Origin: JBGAPI01 sp044221335
GTDB taxonomy: Bacteria > Pseudomonadota > Gammaproteobacteria > Xanthomonadales > Ahniellaceae
Direction of reading: 5' to 3'
Assembly: GCA_044221335.1 (NCBI GenBank)
Contig: JBGAPI010000014.1
Coordinates: 41,685 to 105,684 of the forward strand
Length of the DNA stretch: 64,000 nucleotides
This document shows positions 61,024 to 64,000 of the stretch, piece by piece. The notes beneath the pieces are model-generated. The model was not told where the DNA came from. It searched no databases and saw only the letters and a list, made by a program, of their open reading frames with translations. Position numbers and translations under genes: made by a program. Position 1 is the first letter of the stretch, and each line of letters opens with the position of its first letter.

Positions 61024-62865
61024 GTGACATCCCGCATTACGTCCACCAACGATTTCGTCGTCAAGTTCGCCAACGTCAACGGCTCCGGTTCCGCCTCCGC
61101 GAACGAGTTGTTCGCGAAGGCGATCCTGCGCATGGGCGTTCCAGTCAGCCCGCGCAACATCTTCCCGTCGAACATCCAGGGTCTGCCGACCTGGTACGAG
61201 GTGCGGGTCTCCGGCGCCGGCTGGCTCGGCCGTCGCGGCGGCGTGGACCTGATGGTCGCGATGAATCCGCAGACCTGGGACGCCGACGTCAAGGAGATCG
61301 AGCCCGGCGGCTACCTGTTGTACGACTCGACCCGACCGCTGCCGAAGTCGAAGTTCCGCGAGGACATCAACGTGATCCCGGTTCCGCTGACCGAGATCAC
61401 CAACACCGCCTACAACGATCCGCGGCAGCGTCAGCTGTTCAAGAACATCATCTACGTCGGCGTGTTGTCGGTGCTGCTCGAGATCGAGCCGGAGGTGATC
61501 GTCAAGCTGTTCTCCGAGCAGTACAAGGGCAAGGAAAAGCTGCTCGACGCCAACGTGCGCGCGCTCGAGCTCGGACGCAGCTATGCCGGCGAGCACCTGC
61601 AGCATCCCCTCGGCATCCGCGTGCAGAAAGCGGACAACGTCGGCGACAAGATCTTCGTCGACGGCAACACGGCGGCGGCGCTGGGTTGCGTGTACGGAGG
61701 CGCGACGGTCTGCGCGTGGTACCCGATCACGCCGTCGTCGTCACTGGCCGAGGCGTTCCAGAAGTACTGCATGAAGTACCGCGTCGATCCTGCAACCGGG
61801 CAGAACAAGTTCGCCATCGTGCAGGCCGAGGACGAGATCGCCTCGATCGGCATGGTGGTCGGTGCCGGCTGGAATGGCGCGCGCGCCTTCACCACGACGT
61901 CGGGGCCCGGTATCTCGCTGATGAACGAATTCATCGGGCTTGCTTACTTCGCCGAGATCCCCGTGACCCTGATCGACGTGCAGCGCGGCGGACCGTCGAC
62001 CGGCATGCCGACGCGCACCCAGCAGTCCGACGTGCTGGCCTGTGCCTATGCGTCGCACGGCGACACCAAGCACGTGCTGCTGCTGCCGGAAGATCCGACC
62101 GAGTGCTTCACCTTCGCGGCCGCCGCGTTGGACCTCGCCGACCGCCTGCAGACGCCGATCTTCGTGCTGACCGATCTCGACATCGGCATGAACCAGCGTC
62201 TCTGCGCGCCCTTCGAATGGGACGACTCACGCCAGTACGACCGCGGCAAGGTGATGAGCTACGAGGATCTCGAGGCCGGCAAGGATTTCGGCCGCTACAA
62301 GGACGTCGACGGCGACGGCATCCCGTTCCGCACTTACCCGGGATCGCACCCGACGCGCGGCGGCTACTTCACCCGCGGCACCTCGCGCGACGCCTATGCC
62401 CGCTACTCCGAGCGCGGCCCGGACTACATCTACAACATGGAGCGGCTGCTGAAGAAGTTCCGCACGGCGCGCGACCTGGTGCCGCAGCCGCTGGAGACGA
62501 AGCGGTCCGGTGCGCGCCACGGCGTCATCTACTACGGCTCGACGAGTCCGGCGATGGCCGAGGCCGAGGTGATTCTGGACGGCGAGGGCATCGCGCTCGA
62601 CCTCCTGCGCGTCCGCGCCTATCCCTTCCCCGAATCGGTGCATGACTTCGTCAAGGCTCACGACAGCGTCTTCGTCGTCGAGCAGAACCGCGACGCCCAG
62701 TTGCGCACGCTTCTGATCGACGAATTCCAGGTCGACCCGGCGCAGCTCATCGCGGTGCTGCACTACGACGGCACGCCGATCACGGCGCGGTTCATCGCGG
62801 GGGCGATTCGGAAGCGGTTGGGCGCAGTGAAGGTGTTGGATTTCGGCAAGAAGCTAGGGTCGTGA
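61024..62865 (+). CDS. korA: 2-oxoacid:ferredoxin oxidoreductase, fused gamma-alpha subunit
   Basis: A 613-residue protein. Residues about 10-190 are the gamma domain (GSGSASANELFAKAI, GGYLLYDSTRPLP) and residues about 205-610 the alpha domain, with the ThDP-enzyme motif YPITPSSS, QAEDEIASIGMVVGA and TTTSGPGISLMNEF. It converts a 2-oxoacid plus CoA to acyl-CoA with reduction of ferredoxin, reversibly. The fused form is typical of KorA-type (2-oxoglutarate) enzymes, but 2-oxoacid choice is not proven. The start is a GTG at 61024. A repeat-flanked gap separates it from korB. Confidence 0.88.
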   Translation: MTSRITSTNDFVVKFANVNGSGSASANELFAKAILRMGVPVSPRNIFPSNIQGLPTWYEVRVSGAGWLGRRGGVDLMVAMNPQTWDADVKEIEPGGYLLYDSTRPLPKSKFREDINVIPVPLTEITNTAYNDPRQRQLFKNIIYVGVLSVLLEIEPEVIVKLFSEQYKGKEKLLDANVRALELGRSYAGEHLQHPLGIRVQKADNVGDKIFVDGNTAAALGCVYGGATVCAWYPITPSSSLAEAFQKYCMKYRVDPATGQNKFAIVQAEDEIASIGMVVGAGWNGARAFTTTSGPGISLMNEFIGLAYFAEIPVTLIDVQRGGPSTGMPTRTQQSDVLACAYASHGDTKHVLLLPEDPTECFTFAAAALDLADRLQTPIFVLTDLDIGMNQRLCAPFEWDDSRQYDRGKVMSYEDLEAGKDFGRYKDVDGDGIPFRTYPGSHPTRGGYFTRGTSRDAYARYSERGPDYIYNMERLLKKFRTARDLVPQPLETKRSGARHGVIYYGSTSPAMAEAEVILDGEGIALDLLRVRAYPFPESVHDFVKAHDSVFVVEQNRDAQLRTLLIDEFQVDPAQLIAVLHYDGTPITARFIAGAIRKRLGAVKVLDFGKKLGS

Positions 62866-62869
62866 GATT

Positions 62870-63011
62870 AGGGCACAGGGTATAGGGTCCAGGGCCCGGT
62901 GAGGTCGCCGCGATCGTCCGCGGCCCGCGTCATCCGGATCGTTGCTTGCAGCGGCAGACAATCGAACGTTCCTCGACATTTCCCGGCCCTGGGCCCTATA
63001 CCCTGGGCCCT
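62870..63011. repeat. 142-bp element with 27-bp near-perfect inverted ends between korA and korB
   Basis: The left arm is 62870-62896 (AGGGCACAGGGTATAGGGTC, then CAGGGCC). The right arm is 62985-63011 (GGCCCTGGGCCCTATACCCT, then GGGCCCT). The arms are complementary at about 25 of 27 positions by eye. The centre has no gene. Related arms are at 24309-24470 and 42513-42671. Confidence 0.8.
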
Positions 63012-63041
63012 ATCGCGCAACCAAAAAAGGTCGCCGCACGA

Positions 63042-64000
63042 ATGACGTACATCGCCAAACCCAAACTCCGCCACCCGACCCTCACCTGCAACGCGATCGG
63101 TTACACCCGGCGTGACTACGAGGGCAAGATCTCGACGCTGTGCGCCGGGTGCGGGCACGACTCGATCTCTGCGGCGATCATCCAGGCCTGCTGGGAGCTG
63201 GCGATCGAGCCGCACCGGGTGGCCAAGCTGTCGGGAATCGGCTGCAGCTCGAAGACGCCGGACTACTTCCTTGGCAACTCGCACGGCTTCAATACCGTGC
63301 ACGGCCGGATGCCCTCGGTGCTGACGGGTGCCAATCTCGCGAATCGGGAACTGCTCTACCTCGGCGTGTCCGGCGACGGCGACTCCGCATCGATCGGTAT
63401 TGGCCAGTTCGTCCACGTGATGCGGCGTGGGGTGAACATGGTCTATATCGTCGAGAACAATGGGGTGTACGGCCTCACCAAGGGTCAGTTCTCCGCGACG
63501 GCCGACCAGGGCTCGGTGTCCAAGAAGGGCGTCGAGAACGCCGATGCGCCGATCGACCTCGTCGGTCTCGCCCTTCAGCTCGGCGCGACCTATGTCGCCC
63601 GTGGCTTCTCCGGTGACAAGGCGCAGCTGGTGCCGCTGATCAAGGGCGCGATCGCGCATCGCGGCGCCGCCTTCATCGACGTGATCAGCCCCTGCGTCGC
63701 GTTCAACAACCACGCCGGCAGCACCAAGAGCTACGAGTACGTGCGCGAACACAACGAGGCGGTCAACCGCCTCGACGTGATGCCGCCGCGCGAGGAGATC
63801 GCGATCGACTACGCCGAGGGCACCACCATCGAGGTGCAGCAGCACGACGGCACCCACCTGCGCCTGCACAAGCTCGCTGCCGACTACGACCCGACCAACC
63901 GCGTCGCTGCGATGGCCGCGGTACAGGCCCGCCACGCGATGGGCGAGGTCACCACCGGCCTGCTGTTCGTCGACGCCCAGGCGGGTGACCTGCACGACCA
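63042..64000 (+). CDS. korB: 2-oxoacid:ferredoxin oxidoreductase beta subunit (3' end beyond window)
   Basis: 319 codons are visible and the frame is open at the right edge. The N-terminal LCAGCGHDSIS and GIGCSSKTP, and the thiamine-diphosphate motif starting GDGDSASIG and ending VENNGVYGLTKGQ, identify the beta subunit. TPP and the Fe-S/ferredoxin path lie here. It follows korA by 176 bp and should be co-expressed with korA and the flavoprotein. The beta subunit of 2-oxoglutarate enzymes is typically ~340 residues, so only a short end is missing. Confidence 0.9.
   Translation, partial: MTYIAKPKLRHPTLTCNAIGYTRRDYEGKISTLCAGCGHDSISAAIIQACWELAIEPHRVAKLSGIGCSSKTPDYFLGNSHGFNTVHGRMPSVLTGANLANRELLYLGVSGDGDSASIGIGQFVHVMRRGVNMVYIVENNGVYGLTKGQFSATADQGSVSKKGVENADAPIDLVGLALQLGATYVARGFSGDKAQLVPLIKGAIAHRGAAFIDVISPCVAFNNHAGSTKSYEYVREHNEAVNRLDVMPPREEIAIDYAEGTTIEVQQHDGTHLRLHKLAADYDPTNRVAAMAAVQARHAMGEVTTGLLFVDAQAGDLHD

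Overview
The window is about 64 kb of high-GC, densely coded chromosome. Gene families, gene order and repeat types point to a gammaproteobacterium of the Xanthomonadales/Lysobacterales group (Rhodanobacteraceae-like). The clues are the yhbY / rlmE-ftsH divergent pair, a yceD-rpmF-fabH-fabD-fabG-acpP run, an RpoS-type sigma factor, tandem tonB genes, a fused E1 2-oxoacid dehydrogenase, REP-like palindromes, and a small peptide-modification locus of a type I know only from this order. I see no tRNA, rRNA, CRISPR array, prophage or transposase.

Layout. 1-5 kb: molybdate ABC transporter (modABC, minus strand), a secreted c-type cytochrome, a PsiF-like protein, an SDR and an AraC-type regulator. 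5.3-8.8 kb: a minus-strand operon of unknown purpose (class III aminotransferase, P-loop ATPase, nitronate-monooxygenase-like flavoprotein). 9-11.3 kb: rpoS and two TonB-like proteins. 11.4-16.5 kb: Mth938-like protein, yhbY, rlmE, ftsH, a SUKH/SMI1-like protein and folP. 16.9-26 kb: glutaryl-CoA dehydrogenase, GST-like protein, fused E1 dehydrogenase, adenylate cyclase-FHA protein, murB, pyrD and an ALDH7-type dehydrogenase. Three of these fit lysine/2-oxoadipate breakdown to glutaryl-CoA and crotonyl-CoA. 26-34 kb: a large secreted protein of unknown function, a TonB-dependent receptor, a NarX/NarL-type two-component pair, and a diguanylate cyclase with a cyclic-nucleotide-binding domain.

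34-38.6 kb holds the most unusual system: a membrane-anchored cyclase-TPR protein, a 110-residue putative precursor peptide with an NHLP-like leader, and a SagB-like dehydrogenase. Together they look like a RiPP-type peptide maturation locus without YcaO. The adjacent cNMP-binding GGDEF protein makes a cyclase-to-c-di-GMP relay plausible.

38.6-45.5 kb: yceD, rpmF, fabH, fabD, fabG, acpP, glmM and a 2-oxoglutarate/Fe(II)-type oxygenase. plsX and fabF, usual members of this cluster, are absent. 45.6-53.6 kb: a beta-propeller diguanylate cyclase, an orphan GAF histidine kinase, and a secreted HzsA-related cytochrome. 53.8-58.8 kb: a glycoconjugate group (two polytopic GT39-like membrane proteins, a PIG-L deacetylase, a dolichol-phosphate-mannose-synthase-like GT2). 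59-64 kb: a flavoprotein/ferredoxin (GltD-like) and a 2-oxoacid:ferredoxin oxidoreductase (korA, partial korB).

Intergenic DNA is rich in short palindromic repeats. Several start with TAG and supply the stop codon of the preceding gene. One GGGCCC-rich element appears to have rewritten the N-terminus of PyrD.
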